Shown here: piece by piece, positions 40,357 through 49,908 of the stretch | How the letters are laid out: the number at the start of each line of letters is the position of its first letter | Numbering within the stretch: the first letter of the stretch is position 1 | Assembly: GCF_963667775.1 (NCBI RefSeq) | Contig: NZ_OY764015.1 | Span: 3,251,643-3,315,642 of the forward strand | Direction of reading: 5' to 3' | DNA from: an uncultured Trichococcus sp. | GTDB lineage: Bacteria > Bacillota > Bacilli > Lactobacillales > Aerococcaceae | Length of the DNA: 64,000 nucleotides | Made by a program: the position numbers and the translations under genes | The notes under the pieces: model-generated | What the model was told of the DNA's origin: nothing | Databases searched by the model: none | Seen by the model: the letters and a program-made list of their open reading frames with translations, nothing else

Positions 40357-40406
40357 AAATAGAAAGACAAGCAGGTCGCTGAAACCTGCTTGTCTTTCTA
40401 TTTTTA
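40357..40406. terminator. Strong bidirectional terminator
   Basis: AATAGAAAGACAAGCAGGT pairs perfectly with ACCTGCTTGTCTTTCTATT around CGCTGA, with T or A runs on both sides. It serves the lipoprotein gene and the convergent pdxT. Confidence 0.9.
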
Positions 40407-40455
40407 TTAGTTTGTTCGAAGACCCTAGATCGATTAATGCCTATATGAATCTCCC

Positions 40456-41028
40456 TCAGCTGATTTTCTCCAAAAAATACTCCAACACCGACAGATCATC
40501 GGTCAATTCCGGATGGAAGGCAGTGACCAGAATCTGGTCGTTTTCGGCCGCTACGATTTTGCCCTCAATGCTTGCAAGCACCCGTACGCCGTTGCTGACG
40601 GAGCGGATGTAAGGGGCGCGGATGAAGACGGCTTCCACCGGCTCTGCTATGCCTTCAAAAGGCAGCAGGGCTTCGAAACTATCGACTTGGCGCCCGAAGC
40701 CGTTCCGTTCTACCGCGATGTCGATGAAGCCGAGCCGCAATTCTTCTGGAACATGATCGCTGTCCGTGCTGCAAAGAATCAGCCCGGCACAGGTTCCGAA
40801 AATCGCTTTACCAGTTGCGTAGAATGCCCGCAACGGCTCCTCGAGATGCTGTTCGCGGATCAAACGGCCGATCGCGGTCGATTCGCCGCCAGGAATGATC
40901 AGCCCGTCCAGATTTTTCAGATCGCCGGGCACTTTCACGGCAGTCGCGGTGACGCCCAATTTAGTCAGTGCCTGCAGGTGCTCCGTGACGGCACCCTGCA
41001 AGGCCAATACGCCGATTTTTTTAGTCAT
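40456..41028 (-). CDS. pdxT: Pyridoxal 5'-phosphate synthase glutaminase subunit PdxT
   Basis: A 190-residue class I glutamine amidotransferase. Visible motifs: GVLALQGAVTEH, PGGESTAIGRLI, the nucleophile Cys in FGTCAGLIL and the His-Glu pair in TAFHPELTDD. It hydrolyses glutamine and channels ammonia to PdxS for deoxyxylulose-5-phosphate-independent PLP synthesis. It starts two bases after the pdxS stop and uses a ribosome site inside pdxS (GAGGCTGG), so the two subunits are coupled. Confidence 0.96.
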   Translation of the reverse strand: MTKKIGVLALQGAVTEHLQALTKLGVTATAVKVPGDLKNLDGLIIPGGESTAIGRLIREQHLEEPLRAFYATGKAIFGTCAGLILCSTDSDHVPEELRLGFIDIAVERNGFGRQVDSFEALLPFEGIAEPVEAVFIRAPYIRSVSNGVRVLASIEGKIVAAENDQILVTAFHPELTDDLSVLEYFLEKIS

Positions 41029-41030
41029 AC

Positions 41031-41921
41031 TTACCAGCCTCTTTCCTGCATGCGTTCGGAGGCGTGGAGCGTAGTGATATCGATCCCTTTCATCGGTTCG
41101 CCCAAGCCTTTGGACAGTTCGGCCAACAAGGCATAATCTTCGTAGTTGGTTGTCGCGCGGACGATGGCACGGGCGAATTTTTCGGGATTTTCGGCCTTGA
41201 AGATGCCCGATCCGACGAAAACACCATCCGCACCCAAGCTCATCATCAAGGCTGCGTCAGCCGGCGTTGCGACACCACCGGCTGCGAAGTTCACGACAGG
41301 CAGCTTCCCTAGCAGTTTGATTTCCTTTACCAGTTCGTAAGGTGCTCCGATTTCCTTGGCGAATGTCATCAATTCATCGTCCGATTTTGTGATCAACTGG
41401 CGGATTTGGCCGTTGACTTTGCGCATATGGCGGACGGCTTCCACGATATTGCCGGTCCCTGGCTCGCCTTTCGTACGCAGCATCGAAGCTCCTTCACCGA
41501 TGCGGCGCAGTGCTTCACCCAGATCGCGGCAACCGCAGACGAAAGGAACAGTATAGTCGGATTTCAAAAGGTGGAATTCTTCATCGGCGGGGGTCAGCAC
41601 TTCGCTCTCGTCGATATAGTCGACACCCATCGCTTCCAGGATGCGTGCTTCGGTGATGTGGCCGATTCGGGCTTTCGCCATGACGGGAATGCTCACCGCA
41701 CTCATCACTGCCTCGACGATGCTGGGATCCGCCATTCGGGCAACCCCACCGGCTGCGCGGATGTCCGATGGCACGCGCTCCAAAGCCATGACCGCCACGG
41801 CACCAGCCGCTTCGGCGATCCGTGCCTGCTCCGCGTTCACGACATCCATGATGACGCCCCCTTTTTGCATTTGGGCCATCCCGCGTTTTACTTTTTCTGA
41901 ACCGATGATTTTTGTTGTCAT
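41031..41921 (-). CDS. pdxS: Pyridoxal 5'-phosphate synthase subunit PdxS
   Basis: A 296-residue TIM-barrel enzyme, nearly invariant in sequence ([26 protein letters not shown] with the imine-forming Lys, [32 protein letters not shown]). It builds PLP from ribose 5-phosphate, glyceraldehyde 3-phosphate and ammonia from PdxT, in a dodecamer. ATG 41921 follows AAGGAGG; 36 extra codons in frame upstream are in the promoter region. It is divergent from pdxR, its likely regulator. Confidence 0.97.
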   Translation of the reverse strand: MTTKIIGSEKVKRGMAQMQKGGVIMDVVNAEQARIAEAAGAVAVMALERVPSDIRAAGGVARMADPSIVEAVMSAVSIPVMAKARIGHITEARILEAMGVDYIDESEVLTPADEEFHLLKSDYTVPFVCGCRDLGEALRRIGEGASMLRTKGEPGTGNIVEAVRHMRKVNGQIRQLITKSDDELMTFAKEIGAPYELVKEIKLLGKLPVVNFAAGGVATPADAALMMSLGADGVFVGSGIFKAENPEKFARAIVRATTNYEDYALLAELSKGLGEPMKGIDITTLHASERMQERGW

Positions 41922-42000
41922 TAATAATCCTCCTTGGTTTAAATGATAAAATGATGAAAGAATGGTTAAATCATAATCCCTTTTTGCAGGAACGCCTACA

Positions 42001-42052
42001 TCCAATTGGACTGTTTTCGAACCAACCAATTTGGTGTATAATGATTAAAAAC
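42001..42052. promoter_or_regulatory. pdxS/pdxR divergent control region
   Basis: The 147-base gap contains TATAAT (42037-42042) serving pdxR and related elements CCAATTGGA (42002-42010) and ACCAACCAATTTGGT (42021-42035), which overlap it. Such repeats in a pdxR-pdxST gap are the expected PdxR binding sites; the exact operator is inferred. Confidence 0.5.
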
Positions 42053-42068
42053 CAAGGAGAGTGAAGCA

Positions 42069-43484
42069 ATGGTGGAGTGGAGACTGGATCAGGATAGGGG
42101 CATGCCGCTCTATCAACAGCTGATGCAACTGATCGAAGAGAAAATCAAAGCCGGTGATTTGGTCCCCGGCCGGGCCTTGCCGGCGGAACGCAAGTTGGCG
42201 GAGGAACTGCAGGTCAACCGGTCTACCGTCATCCGGGCACTGGAAGAGCTGACGACGCAGGGGATCCTCATCCGCAAAAGGGGTAGCGGGACATTCGTGA
42301 ATCCGAATAAATGGGGGATGCAGACAAGGCCCACCATCAATTGGCGGACCTCCTTGACCCCGGATAATCTTTCGGTGGACACTCCTTACCAAAGGAACGT
42401 CAAGCAGCTATTGTCACAGCGCAAGTCGCGCGAAATCCTTGATTTGGGCAATGGGGATTTGCCGAAGGACCTCTTGCCGGAACTGAAGATCCCGGATATT
42501 TCGCTGGGGGAAATGTTGCACGGGGAAGCGACCTTCACCAAGGAAAACCGAGGGATCAAGGCAACGAGGGAAAGCGTCCAAAAACACCTGCAGACTGCGT
42601 ACGGGATGACTGTCCCGCTGGAGGAAATCTTCATCACTTCGGGAACCCAGCAATCATTGTTTTTGATTACGCAAGGGCTGCTGAAACCGGGCGATGCTAT
42701 CGGTATCGAAGCACCATCTTATTTCTATTCTTTGCGATTATTCCAGGCTGCCGGTCTGCGGATCATTCCGATTCCGATGGATGGGGAGGGAATGACCGTC
42801 AAGGGCCTCCAGGAAGCTTCCTTGCAGTATCCTCTGAAGATGATTTTTCTGAATCCGGTTTTCCAGAATCCGACAGGAACGGTCATGAGTCCTGAGCGGA
42901 AACAGGCCATCCTTGATTATTGTTTGCTGAAGCGCATCCCGATCGTGGAGGATGATGCATACGGAAGCTTTGTTTTTGATGAATCCGTCGATAACCGTCC
43001 GTTGAAAAGCTTGGATAAAAGGCAACAAGTGCTGTATCTGGGTTCCTTGTCCAAATTTGCCGGCCAGCACATCCGGATCGGTTGGATGGTTGGACCAGCC
43101 GCCATTGTCCGGGAATTGGCCGACATCCGCGATCAGATCGACTCCGGATTGAGTTTCTTGCCGCAGCTGCTGGCCGAGCATTATTTGACCAGCGAGATTA
43201 CTGACCATCTCCCGATCATTGTTAAAGCTTTGAAAGAACGCGCCGACAAATTGCAGACGTGGCTCAGAACCAAATATGGGCAAGAGATAAGTTTTGAGCC
43301 GGCGAAGGGCGGCTACCATCTTTATTGTCATTTCGCCAATAAAACCGCTGCCGAGATGGATGAACTGCTGCAGGAATTGTTGGAAGAAAAAGTGGTCGTG
43401 AAGGAAGGCATCCAATTCGGCGACAAAAAAAATGCCGTTCGTTTCAGTTTTGGCCATTTTTTGGAGCGGGATGAAAAGATATGA
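42069..43484 (+). CDS. pdxR: MocR-type GntR/aminotransferase regulator PdxR
   Basis: A 471-residue regulator with an N-terminal GntR winged helix (residues 10-75: PLYQQLMQLIEEKI...TVIRALEELTTQGILIRKRGSGTFV) and a class I aminotransferase-like domain (about 110-465). PLP would bind the Lys in GSLSKFAGQHIRIGW. PdxR proteins activate pdxST and respond to PLP. The divergent placement next to pdxST identifies it. The ATG lies after AAGGAGAG. Confidence 0.92.
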   Translation: MVEWRLDQDRGMPLYQQLMQLIEEKIKAGDLVPGRALPAERKLAEELQVNRSTVIRALEELTTQGILIRKRGSGTFVNPNKWGMQTRPTINWRTSLTPDNLSVDTPYQRNVKQLLSQRKSREILDLGNGDLPKDLLPELKIPDISLGEMLHGEATFTKENRGIKATRESVQKHLQTAYGMTVPLEEIFITSGTQQSLFLITQGLLKPGDAIGIEAPSYFYSLRLFQAAGLRIIPIPMDGEGMTVKGLQEASLQYPLKMIFLNPVFQNPTGTVMSPERKQAILDYCLLKRIPIVEDDAYGSFVFDESVDNRPLKSLDKRQQVLYLGSLSKFAGQHIRIGWMVGPAAIVRELADIRDQIDSGLSFLPQLLAEHYLTSEITDHLPIIVKALKERADKLQTWLRTKYGQEISFEPAKGGYHLYCHFANKTAAEMDELLQELLEEKVVVKEGIQFGDKKNAVRFSFGHFLERDEKI

Positions 43485-43531
43485 GTCGGAAAGGAAATCT
43501 GTTGCGCCATTTATTTAATAAAAAAAATACG

Positions 43532-43560
43532 TTTACAAAACAAATAACACATGATATATT
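43532..43560 (+). promoter_or_regulatory. Promoter of the LacI-family gene
   Basis: TTTACA, 17 bases, TATATT; an operator half-site (CGTTTAC) overlaps the -35. Confidence 0.75.
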
Positions 43561-43566
43561 ATTCCA

Positions 43567-43580
43567 CGTAAACGTTTACG
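43567..43580. promoter_or_regulatory. Operator CGTAAACGTTTACG (autoregulation)
   Basis: A perfect 14-base palindrome directly after the -10 of the regulator gene, of the LacI-family type with a central CG. Confidence 0.8.
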
Positions 43581-43596
43581 AAATAGGGGATGCTTT

Positions 43597-44610
43597 GTGA
43601 GTACAATACTAGATGTTGCAGAAAAAGCAAAAGTTTCTATCGCTACAGTCTCCAGAGCCTTAAATAATCAGCCTGGCTGTTCGGAAGAAACAAGAAAAAA
43701 AGTTATGAGAATAGCTCAAGAATTGGGTTATGAACCAAACGAAGTCGCCAGAAGCTTAATAAATAAAAAAACGAATACGATAGGTGTTATTATTCCTGAG
43801 ATTTCAAGTCTGTTGAGTTCAGAATTCATCAATGGAATTGATGCTATAGCCAAGCAAGAAAGTTCAAACTTGATTGTCACCTATACGAAATCGAATATTG
43901 TAAGCACAGAAGAGAATCTAAAGATGCTGCACGAGAAGCGAGTGGATGGTATTATATTCGTCAGTGAAATCCTGCGAAAGGAATATTATGACTATATAAA
44001 AAGAAATAATATTCCTTGTGTATTGCTGTCTACGAAATCAGCTGAATATGCGAGTGTCCCATATGTAAAAGTTGATGATTATGATGCATCTTATGCAGCC
44101 ACTAATTATTTGATCGAGATGGGGCATAAAAAAATTGGTTTAATCAGTGGAAGTTCTGCAGATCCAATTGCGGGGAATCCACGAATTGACGGTTACAAAA
44201 AAGCAATATCAGATAATCTTCACATGGAAGTTACAGAAAAACAAGTAGTGTCAGGAAATGGGTTTGGATTCGATGATGGAAGAGATAACTTCATTCAATT
44301 AATGAAGCAATATCCTGATTTGACAGCGATATTTTGTGCGAGCGATGAAATGGCTATCGGAGCGATCTCTGCTGCGTATAAATTAGGTATCAGTATTCCG
44401 GAAGATGTCTCTATTATGGGATATGATAATTTGAAAATATCTGAGATGTCAGTACCGCCGTTGACAACAACAGCTCAGCCATTAGTAAAAATGGCTGAAA
44501 AGGCAACTGAAATATTGTTCAAAATCATAAATAAAAAGGATAGCGATGTGCATTCGATTATCATGCCATATCAAATCATTGAAAGAGAAAGTGTAAAAAA
44601 TATAAAGTAA
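43597..44610 (+). CDS. LacI family transcriptional regulator
   Basis: A 337-residue repressor starting at GTG 43597 (GGGGA upstream). The helix-turn-helix TILDVAEKAKVSIATVSRALNN and hinge (GYEPNEVARSLINKKTNTIGVIIP) are typical, followed by a periplasmic-binding-like effector domain with the conserved CASDEMAIGAISAAYKLG and DVSIMGYDNL. It should repress itself and the downstream ABC transporter/catabolic operon through the CGTAAACGTTTACG palindromes. The effector is probably the transported sugar or a derivative. Confidence 0.93.
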   Translation: MSTILDVAEKAKVSIATVSRALNNQPGCSEETRKKVMRIAQELGYEPNEVARSLINKKTNTIGVIIPEISSLLSSEFINGIDAIAKQESSNLIVTYTKSNIVSTEENLKMLHEKRVDGIIFVSEILRKEYYDYIKRNNIPCVLLSTKSAEYASVPYVKVDDYDASYAATNYLIEMGHKKIGLISGSSADPIAGNPRIDGYKKAISDNLHMEVTEKQVVSGNGFGFDDGRDNFIQLMKQYPDLTAIFCASDEMAIGAISAAYKLGISIPEDVSIMGYDNLKISEMSVPPLTTTAQPLVKMAEKATEILFKIINKKDSDVHSIIMPYQIIERESVKNIK

Positions 44611-44611
44611 C

Positions 44612-44667
44612 AAATTTCCCGATTGACGTAAAAGTTTACCTGGAACGACACGGGAAATTTAGTTTTT
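44612..44667 (+). terminator. lacI terminator containing an operator-like sequence
   Basis: AAATTTCCCG pairs with CGGGAAATTT and T residues follow. The loop carries CGTAAAAGTTTACC (44627-44640), a variant of the operator core. Confidence 0.7.
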
Positions 44668-44670
44668 GAT

Positions 44671-44694
44671 CGCTACGTAAACGTTTACGTAGCG
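44671..44694. promoter_or_regulatory. 24-bp perfect palindromic operator
   Basis: CGCTACGTAAAC is followed immediately by its exact reverse complement. It contains the 14-base core seen before lacI, 87 bases upstream of the binding-protein gene. Confidence 0.8.
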
Positions 44695-44718
44695 GGATGT
44701 GTTAGTTTTTATTTTTTT

Positions 44719-44748
44719 AGCATCAACGAAAACGTTTACGTTGATGCT
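44719..44748. promoter_or_regulatory. 30-bp near-perfect palindromic operator
   Basis: AGCATCAACGAAAAC and GTTTACGTTGATGCT form an inverted repeat with one mismatch, centred 48 bases from the 24-bp operator (44682.5 to 44733.5 is 51 by position). The pair could allow looping by a LacI tetramer or tandem dimers. Confidence 0.75.
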
Positions 44749-44780
44749 GATTTATGACGATATAAAAAGGAGAATGAATC

Positions 44781-46025
44781 ATGAAAACAAAAAAATTATT
44801 AATGACTACTATTTCCATCTCTTCAATTTTACTTTTGACAGCTTGTGGGGGTGCGGCGAGCAGTGAAGGCGCTGAGGAGAACGGTATCACCTTGGAATTA
44901 TTCAGTAATAAAAGTGAAAATATAAAAACTTTGGAATCTGTAATCGAAAAATTTGAAGCAGCAAACCCAGATGTGAATATCGAATTGCAGTCACCACCTG
45001 AAGCCGAAACCGTATTAAAAACGAGGTTAACTAAAAATGATGTGCCAGATATTATGTCTATTGGCGGAAATGCTACATTTGGAGAACTTGCAAGGGCAGG
45101 TGTTTTAGTGGATATATCTGACACAAAATTATTGGAAACCGTCCAGCCAGCTTACCTTGACATGTCCAATAGATTGGTTGGGACTGAGATAAAAGGTGAT
45201 TTTGGTATCCCGTACGCCACAAATGCTAATGGTGTAATAATCAATCAAGACAAATTGGATAAATTGGGGCTTGCCATTCCTACAACGTATACAGAATTTA
45301 TTGCTGCTCTGGAAATTGCAAAAGAGCAAGGAGAAGTTCCGATACTTTTCACTCTCAAAGATGCATGGACCGCATTGCCCATATGGAATGGACTTGGCGG
45401 GAACTTAGCCCCAGAAAATTTTGCTGAACTTAAAAACGCAGGCGATGCCAGTTTTGCTGAAGATTATACTGAAGTAGCAACTAAAATAGCAGAATTAGTA
45501 AAGTATGGCGAGGGCGATATGTTCGGATTGGGTTATGATGACGGTAATAAGCAATTCGCTAATGGAGAAGGACTTTTCTATATACAAGGTAACTGGGCAA
45601 TCCCTGAAATATTAAAAAATAATCCTGAAGCAAACATAAACTTTATGGCTTTACCATCTTCAGACGATCCGACGCAAAATAAACTTGTTTCAGGAATTGA
45701 CGTAATGCTGGCAGTCAGTGAATCATCCGAGCATAAAGAAGAGGCTATGAAATTTGTTGAATTTATGATCAGCGAAGAAATTGCCAGCAAATATATTAAT
45801 GAACAAAAAGCTTTTTCTGCCATCCAAGGTGTACTGCAAGAAGATCCTACCTTTACAAATATCAAAGTATTCTTTGAAGATGGAAACATAGACAGTTTCC
45901 CTGATCATTTCTATCCGGCTGGTTTGGGTGCGGAAAATATTATTCAATCCTACCTAATCGACGGCGAGGAAGATACTTTTCTTAAGTCGATGGACAGCGA
46001 ATGGGATAAAGTAGTAAACCGATAA
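44781..46025 (+). CDS. Sugar ABC transporter substrate-binding lipoprotein
   Basis: A 414-residue family 1 extracellular binding protein. The signal peptide ends in lipobox LLLTAC, so Cys22 is lipidated and the protein is held on the outer face of the membrane. The mature part shows the MalE-like layout (ITLELFSNKSEN, FEAANPDVNIELQ, FYIQGNWAIPEIL, YINEQKAFSAIQG). It captures an oligosaccharide or glycoside for the two permeases downstream. AAAAAGGAG precedes the ATG. It is the first gene of the operon behind two LacI operators. Confidence 0.93.
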   Translation: MKTKKLLMTTISISSILLLTACGGAASSEGAEENGITLELFSNKSENIKTLESVIEKFEAANPDVNIELQSPPEAETVLKTRLTKNDVPDIMSIGGNATFGELARAGVLVDISDTKLLETVQPAYLDMSNRLVGTEIKGDFGIPYATNANGVIINQDKLDKLGLAIPTTYTEFIAALEIAKEQGEVPILFTLKDAWTALPIWNGLGGNLAPENFAELKNAGDASFAEDYTEVATKIAELVKYGEGDMFGLGYDDGNKQFANGEGLFYIQGNWAIPEILKNNPEANINFMALPSSDDPTQNKLVSGIDVMLAVSESSEHKEEAMKFVEFMISEEIASKYINEQKAFSAIQGVLQEDPTFTNIKVFFEDGNIDSFPDHFYPAGLGAENIIQSYLIDGEEDTFLKSMDSEWDKVVNR

Positions 46026-46097
46026 AAATTATCTATTGATCATAAGGGCACTGTATTCATTCAGTACCCTCATGATTGATAGGAATCGAGGGAGAAA

Positions 46098-46958
46098 ATG
46101 AAAAAGTCATTCAATAAAGTCTATCTAGCAATAATGATTCCTGCACTCATTATATTTTTTGTACTTCATACTTACCCACTTTTACAAGGTGTTTTTTACA
46201 GTTTTACGGACTGGAAGGGGTATGGAAATTTTGAGTTTGTGGGTTTAAAAAATTATTTTAACGTTTTTAAAGACGATAGAGTAGGGCATGCCTATCTTTT
46301 TACGATAGGATTTGCAATCATCTCTACTGTCATAACGAACATTATCAGTTTGGCGCTGGCTATCGGATTAAATTCTAAAATTTCATTTAAAAGGTCACTT
46401 AGGGGTGTTTACTTCCTTCCGTACATATTAGGTACATTAGTTATCGGGTACATTTTTAATTTCATTTTTTCATATTTTTTACCAGCCATCGGTAAAAATT
46501 TAGGTATTGCCTTGTTGGCCAATAATATCCTCGGTAATCCGGATTTGGCTTGGATAGGCATCGTCATCGTGGCAGTTTGGCAATCAACTGCATTCAACAC
46601 GATCCTCTATCTGAGCGGCTTGGTCACTATAGATCCTGATTTGTATGAAGCTGCAGATATCGATGGGGCTACGTCATGGATAAAATTTAAGGAAATTACT
46701 TTCCCATTGATAGCACCGTTCTTCATAATCAACGTTGTTGTATCGATGAAAAATTATTTGATGGTTTTTGATCAAATTGTGGCATTGACTGGCGGTGGAC
46801 CTGGTACCTCAACAGAATCCATCTCACTCTTGATCTATAAGGGTGGATTCTCTGGTGGAGAATTTGCTTATCAATCCGCAAATGCGGTCATCTTCTTCAT
46901 CATAGTTGTGGCTATATCCCTGTTCCAAATTAAAATATTAGAAAAGAGGAATGCTTGA
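46098..46958 (+). CDS. Sugar ABC transporter permease (MalF-like)
   Basis: A 286-residue protein with six hydrophobic helices. It has the EAA loop (YEAADIDGATSWIKFKEITFPLI) by which it contacts the ATPase. With the next gene it forms the membrane channel of a carbohydrate uptake family 1 importer. GAGGGAG precedes the start and the stop overlaps the next ATG. No ATPase gene exists in the operon, so a shared MsmK/MalK-type ATPase elsewhere is expected, as is common in Firmicutes. Confidence 0.93.
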   Translation: MKKSFNKVYLAIMIPALIIFFVLHTYPLLQGVFYSFTDWKGYGNFEFVGLKNYFNVFKDDRVGHAYLFTIGFAIISTVITNIISLALAIGLNSKISFKRSLRGVYFLPYILGTLVIGYIFNFIFSYFLPAIGKNLGIALLANNILGNPDLAWIGIVIVAVWQSTAFNTILYLSGLVTIDPDLYEAADIDGATSWIKFKEITFPLIAPFFIINVVVSMKNYLMVFDQIVALTGGGPGTSTESISLLIYKGGFSGGEFAYQSANAVIFFIIVVAISLFQIKILEKRNA

Positions 46959-47785
46959 TGAGCAATTCTAAAACGAACTGGATGACGACAACTTTACTGA
47001 TGATCGGCTCACTCTTTGTTTTATTTCCTTTATACCTGACGATTACGATAGCCTTTAAAACGCCCTTGGAATTAGCTCAAAACAGCATCTTGGCACTTCC
47101 AGAGAGCTGGTCATTGCAGAATTTTGTTACAGCCATAGAGATGACAAACTTCTTTCGGGCGTTGGCGAATAGTTTGCTAATTACGATTCCGACAGTAATT
47201 TTGACAATTTTATTCCATTCAATCATCTCGTATGTAATTACCCGTAATCTTCAAAAAAAAATGTATAAATTTATCTATTTTTATATCATAAGTGCCATGT
47301 TTGTACCATTCTCAATCATTATGTTGCCTATTGTAAAACAAACTTCCAGTTGGAATATGGATAATTTAGGCGGATTAGTGGTCCTATATTTAGTATTGAA
47401 TTTAGCTTTTAATCTTTTTATCTACACAGGTTATATAAAGTCGATTCCTGTTGAATTGGAAGAAGCTGCCATCATCGATGGTGCTACAACATGGCAAGTT
47501 TTTTGGAAAGTCATTTTCCCGCTGCTCAAGCCGATCAACGCTACTGTAGCAATAACCACAACATTGGGTGTTTGGAATGATTTCATGTTACCACTAGTAG
47601 TATTGAGTGGGAAAAATGAAGCTGCGACATTACCACTGACACAATATATATTCCAGTCAGAATTCAGCACGGATTACACCTTATCATTTGCATCGTATTT
47701 ATTATCGATGCTGCCTATGTTGATTCTCTACTTCGTTGCACAAAAAAGAATTATCGCGGGTGTCACTAGAGGTGCCGTAAAATGA
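46958..47785 (+). CDS. Sugar ABC transporter permease (MalG-like)
   Basis: A 275-residue six-helix permease. ATG 46958 overlaps the stop of the previous gene (TGATG) and is preceded by AAAAGAGGA; an in-frame TTG three bases earlier is less likely. The EAA loop is LEEAAIIDGATTWQVFWKVIFPLL. It pairs with the MalF-like subunit. After it, 47786-48002 (217 bases) holds no supported gene, though a minus or plus strand signal could be hidden; the next gene has its own good ribosome site. Confidence 0.93.
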   Translation: MSNSKTNWMTTTLLMIGSLFVLFPLYLTITIAFKTPLELAQNSILALPESWSLQNFVTAIEMTNFFRALANSLLITIPTVILTILFHSIISYVITRNLQKKMYKFIYFYIISAMFVPFSIIMLPIVKQTSSWNMDNLGGLVVLYLVLNLAFNLFIYTGYIKSIPVELEEAAIIDGATTWQVFWKVIFPLLKPINATVAITTTLGVWNDFMLPLVVLSGKNEAATLPLTQYIFQSEFSTDYTLSFASYLLSMLPMLILYFVAQKRIIAGVTRGAVK

Positions 47786-48002
47786 TGGAGGTGTAAGCAA
47801 AGCTGTAGATCACGAAATGTCGGTATTTTATGATACGAGTATAGATACAACTATTCAATCGATTGGAAATTTTGGCGTTATAGTCACATGAAATCTTTAT
47901 CATCAAAAAATAGGATGGATGTTTCGAAAAGAAAGAACGGAAAGTAAGTAACGAATGCGTTCATCACATTAAAACCAGAATAACAGAAGGGGAGTCAGTA
48001 AT

Positions 48003-49109
48003 ATGATCAAAATTGGAATTATCGGTTGCGGAGGAATTGCAAACAACAAACACATGCCAGCTTTGGCTAAAGTGGAAGCTGTTGAAATGGTGGCGTTCTG
48101 TGACATTATCGAGGAACGGGCAAGCAAAGCAAGAGAGGAATTTGGAACAGATGCTGCGAACGTCTACACAGACTACAAAGAGCTTTTAAAAAATCAAGAG
48201 ATTGATGTCATTCACGTCTGCACACCAAATATTTCTCATGCTGAAATCTCAATCGCAGCGATGGAATCCGGTAAACATGTGATGTGTGAAAAACCGATGG
48301 CTAAAACTTCGGAAGAAGCGGAAGCTATGATAGCCGCGATGAATCGGACCGGGAAAAAGTTGACGATCGGTTATCAGAATCGATTCAGAAAAGATTCTTC
48401 CTATTTGCACAAAATCTGTCAAAAGGGAGAATTGGGAGACATTTATAACGCAAAAGCGCATGCGATCAGGAGACGCGCGGTTCCTACCTGGGGCGTATTT
48501 CTCGATGAAGAAGCGCAAGGCGGCGGCCCGTTGATTGATATCGGAACGCACGCGCTTGATCTGACATTGTGGATGATGAATAACTACAAACCAAAGTATG
48601 TTGTGGGGAATACGTATCATAAATTGGCGCAGACTGAAAATGCCGCAAATGCTTTCGGGCCGTGGAACCCGGATGAATTCACCGTAGAGGATTCCGCTTT
48701 CGGCTTCATTGTTATGGAGAACGGAGCGACGATTTTCCTGGAATCCAGTTGGGCTTTGAACACTTTGGAGGTAGGCGAAGCTAAAACGACACTGCACGGG
48801 ACTCAGGGCGGGGCTGATATGAAGGATGGTTTGCGTATCAATGGTGAAGCTGATGGCATGATGTACGACAAAACGATGGTGCTGGAGCCTGGTGGAGTAG
48901 ACTTCTACGACGGATCGGGTGATGATCCCGCCTATCTGGAAGCGAAACAATGGATTGAGAGCATCCAAAACGATACAGAACCGGTTGTGTCACCTGAACA
49001 GGCATTGGTAGTGACCCAAATACTGGAAGCCATTTATCAATCTGCCAAGACCGGAACGCCGGTATACATCAATCAACATAAAGAAGAGTTGGGAAAAATA
49101 CTGGTCTGA
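48003..49109 (+). CDS. Gfo/Idh/MocA family oxidoreductase (first copy)
   Basis: A 368-residue NAD(P)-dependent sugar dehydrogenase. The N-terminal Rossmann fold reads [19 protein letters not shown], the hallmark catalytic EKP is in [16 protein letters not shown], and [20 protein letters not shown] carries the conserved Asp and His. Members oxidise a sugar hydroxyl, often at C3 of a glycoside, or act on inositols. AGAAGGGGAG precedes the ATG. The next three genes are probably in the same catabolic unit. Confidence 0.9.
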   Translation: MIKIGIIGCGGIANNKHMPALAKVEAVEMVAFCDIIEERASKAREEFGTDAANVYTDYKELLKNQEIDVIHVCTPNISHAEISIAAMESGKHVMCEKPMAKTSEEAEAMIAAMNRTGKKLTIGYQNRFRKDSSYLHKICQKGELGDIYNAKAHAIRRRAVPTWGVFLDEEAQGGGPLIDIGTHALDLTLWMMNNYKPKYVVGNTYHKLAQTENAANAFGPWNPDEFTVEDSAFGFIVMENGATIFLESSWALNTLEVGEAKTTLHGTQGGADMKDGLRINGEADGMMYDKTMVLEPGGVDFYDGSGDDPAYLEAKQWIESIQNDTEPVVSPEQALVVTQILEAIYQSAKTGTPVYINQHKEELGKILV

Positions 49110-49125
49110 AGAGGGGGATAATCGA

Positions 49126-49857
49126 ATGAAAGTAACGGTATGGAACGAATATCGGCATGAAAAAACGGATGAGGCTGTAGCAAAAGTCTATCCCAAGGGA
49201 ATACACGGGCAAATCGAAAGTTTCTTGAAGGAAGCAGGTTTGGATGTAAAGACAGCTACACTGGACGAACCGGAGCACGGCTTGACGGAAGCGGTCTTAG
49301 CAGAAACCGATGTGCTTGTCTGGTGGGGACACATTGCCCATAACGAAGTAACGGATGAAATAGTCAACCGCGTCCATGAACATGTCCTGAAAGGAATGGG
49401 GCTGGTCGTTTTGCACTCGGCGCATATGTCCAAAATTTTTATGAAATTGATGGGTACGAGTTGCGACCTGAAATGGCGCGAAGCCGAAGAAAAGGAACGG
49501 ATTTGGGTAGTGAATCCAAGCCATCCAATCGCTGACGGAATCGGCGAATACATCGAGTTGGAAAAAGAAGAGATGTACGGCGAGCACTTTGATGTGCCGA
49601 CGCCGGATGAATTGATTTTTGTCGGATGGTATGAAGGCGGAAATGTTTTCCGCAGCGGGATGACTTATAGACGCGGCAACGGGAAGATTTTTTATTTTCA
49701 GCCTGGTCATGAGACATACCCGACTTACTACAATAAAGATATCCAACAAGTCATCATAAACGGAATCGATTGGTGTAGACCGTCAAAGCGGGCGTATCCT
49801 GCTTACGGAAACAGCCAAGCGTTGGAAGAAATAAAAAATGGGCAGCAACCCGTATAA
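49126..49857 (+). CDS. ThuA-like domain protein (trehalose-utilisation family)
   Basis: A 243-residue protein of the ThuA family, with a class I glutamine-amidotransferase-like fold: [66 protein letters not shown]. In Sinorhizobium thuA and thuB (a Gfo/Idh protein) are needed to use trehalose and related disaccharides, which go through 3-keto forms. The biochemical step of ThuA here is not known. It sits 16 bases after the first oxidoreductase, with GAGGGGG as ribosome site. Confidence 0.88.
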   Translation: MKVTVWNEYRHEKTDEAVAKVYPKGIHGQIESFLKEAGLDVKTATLDEPEHGLTEAVLAETDVLVWWGHIAHNEVTDEIVNRVHEHVLKGMGLVVLHSAHMSKIFMKLMGTSCDLKWREAEEKERIWVVNPSHPIADGIGEYIELEKEEMYGEHFDVPTPDELIFVGWYEGGNVFRSGMTYRRGNGKIFYFQPGHETYPTYYNKDIQQVIINGIDWCRPSKRAYPAYGNSQALEEIKNGQQPV

Positions 49858-49908
49858 AAAGAGGATCAATGCTGGCGTAACATGAAATGAAGAGAGCGAG
49901 GAATCGAT

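Noticed and set aside
47786-48002. A gene remnant between the second permease and the first oxidoreductase
   Set aside because: One frame stays open for about 30 codons without a start or recognisable homology, so it is not reported as a pseudogene.
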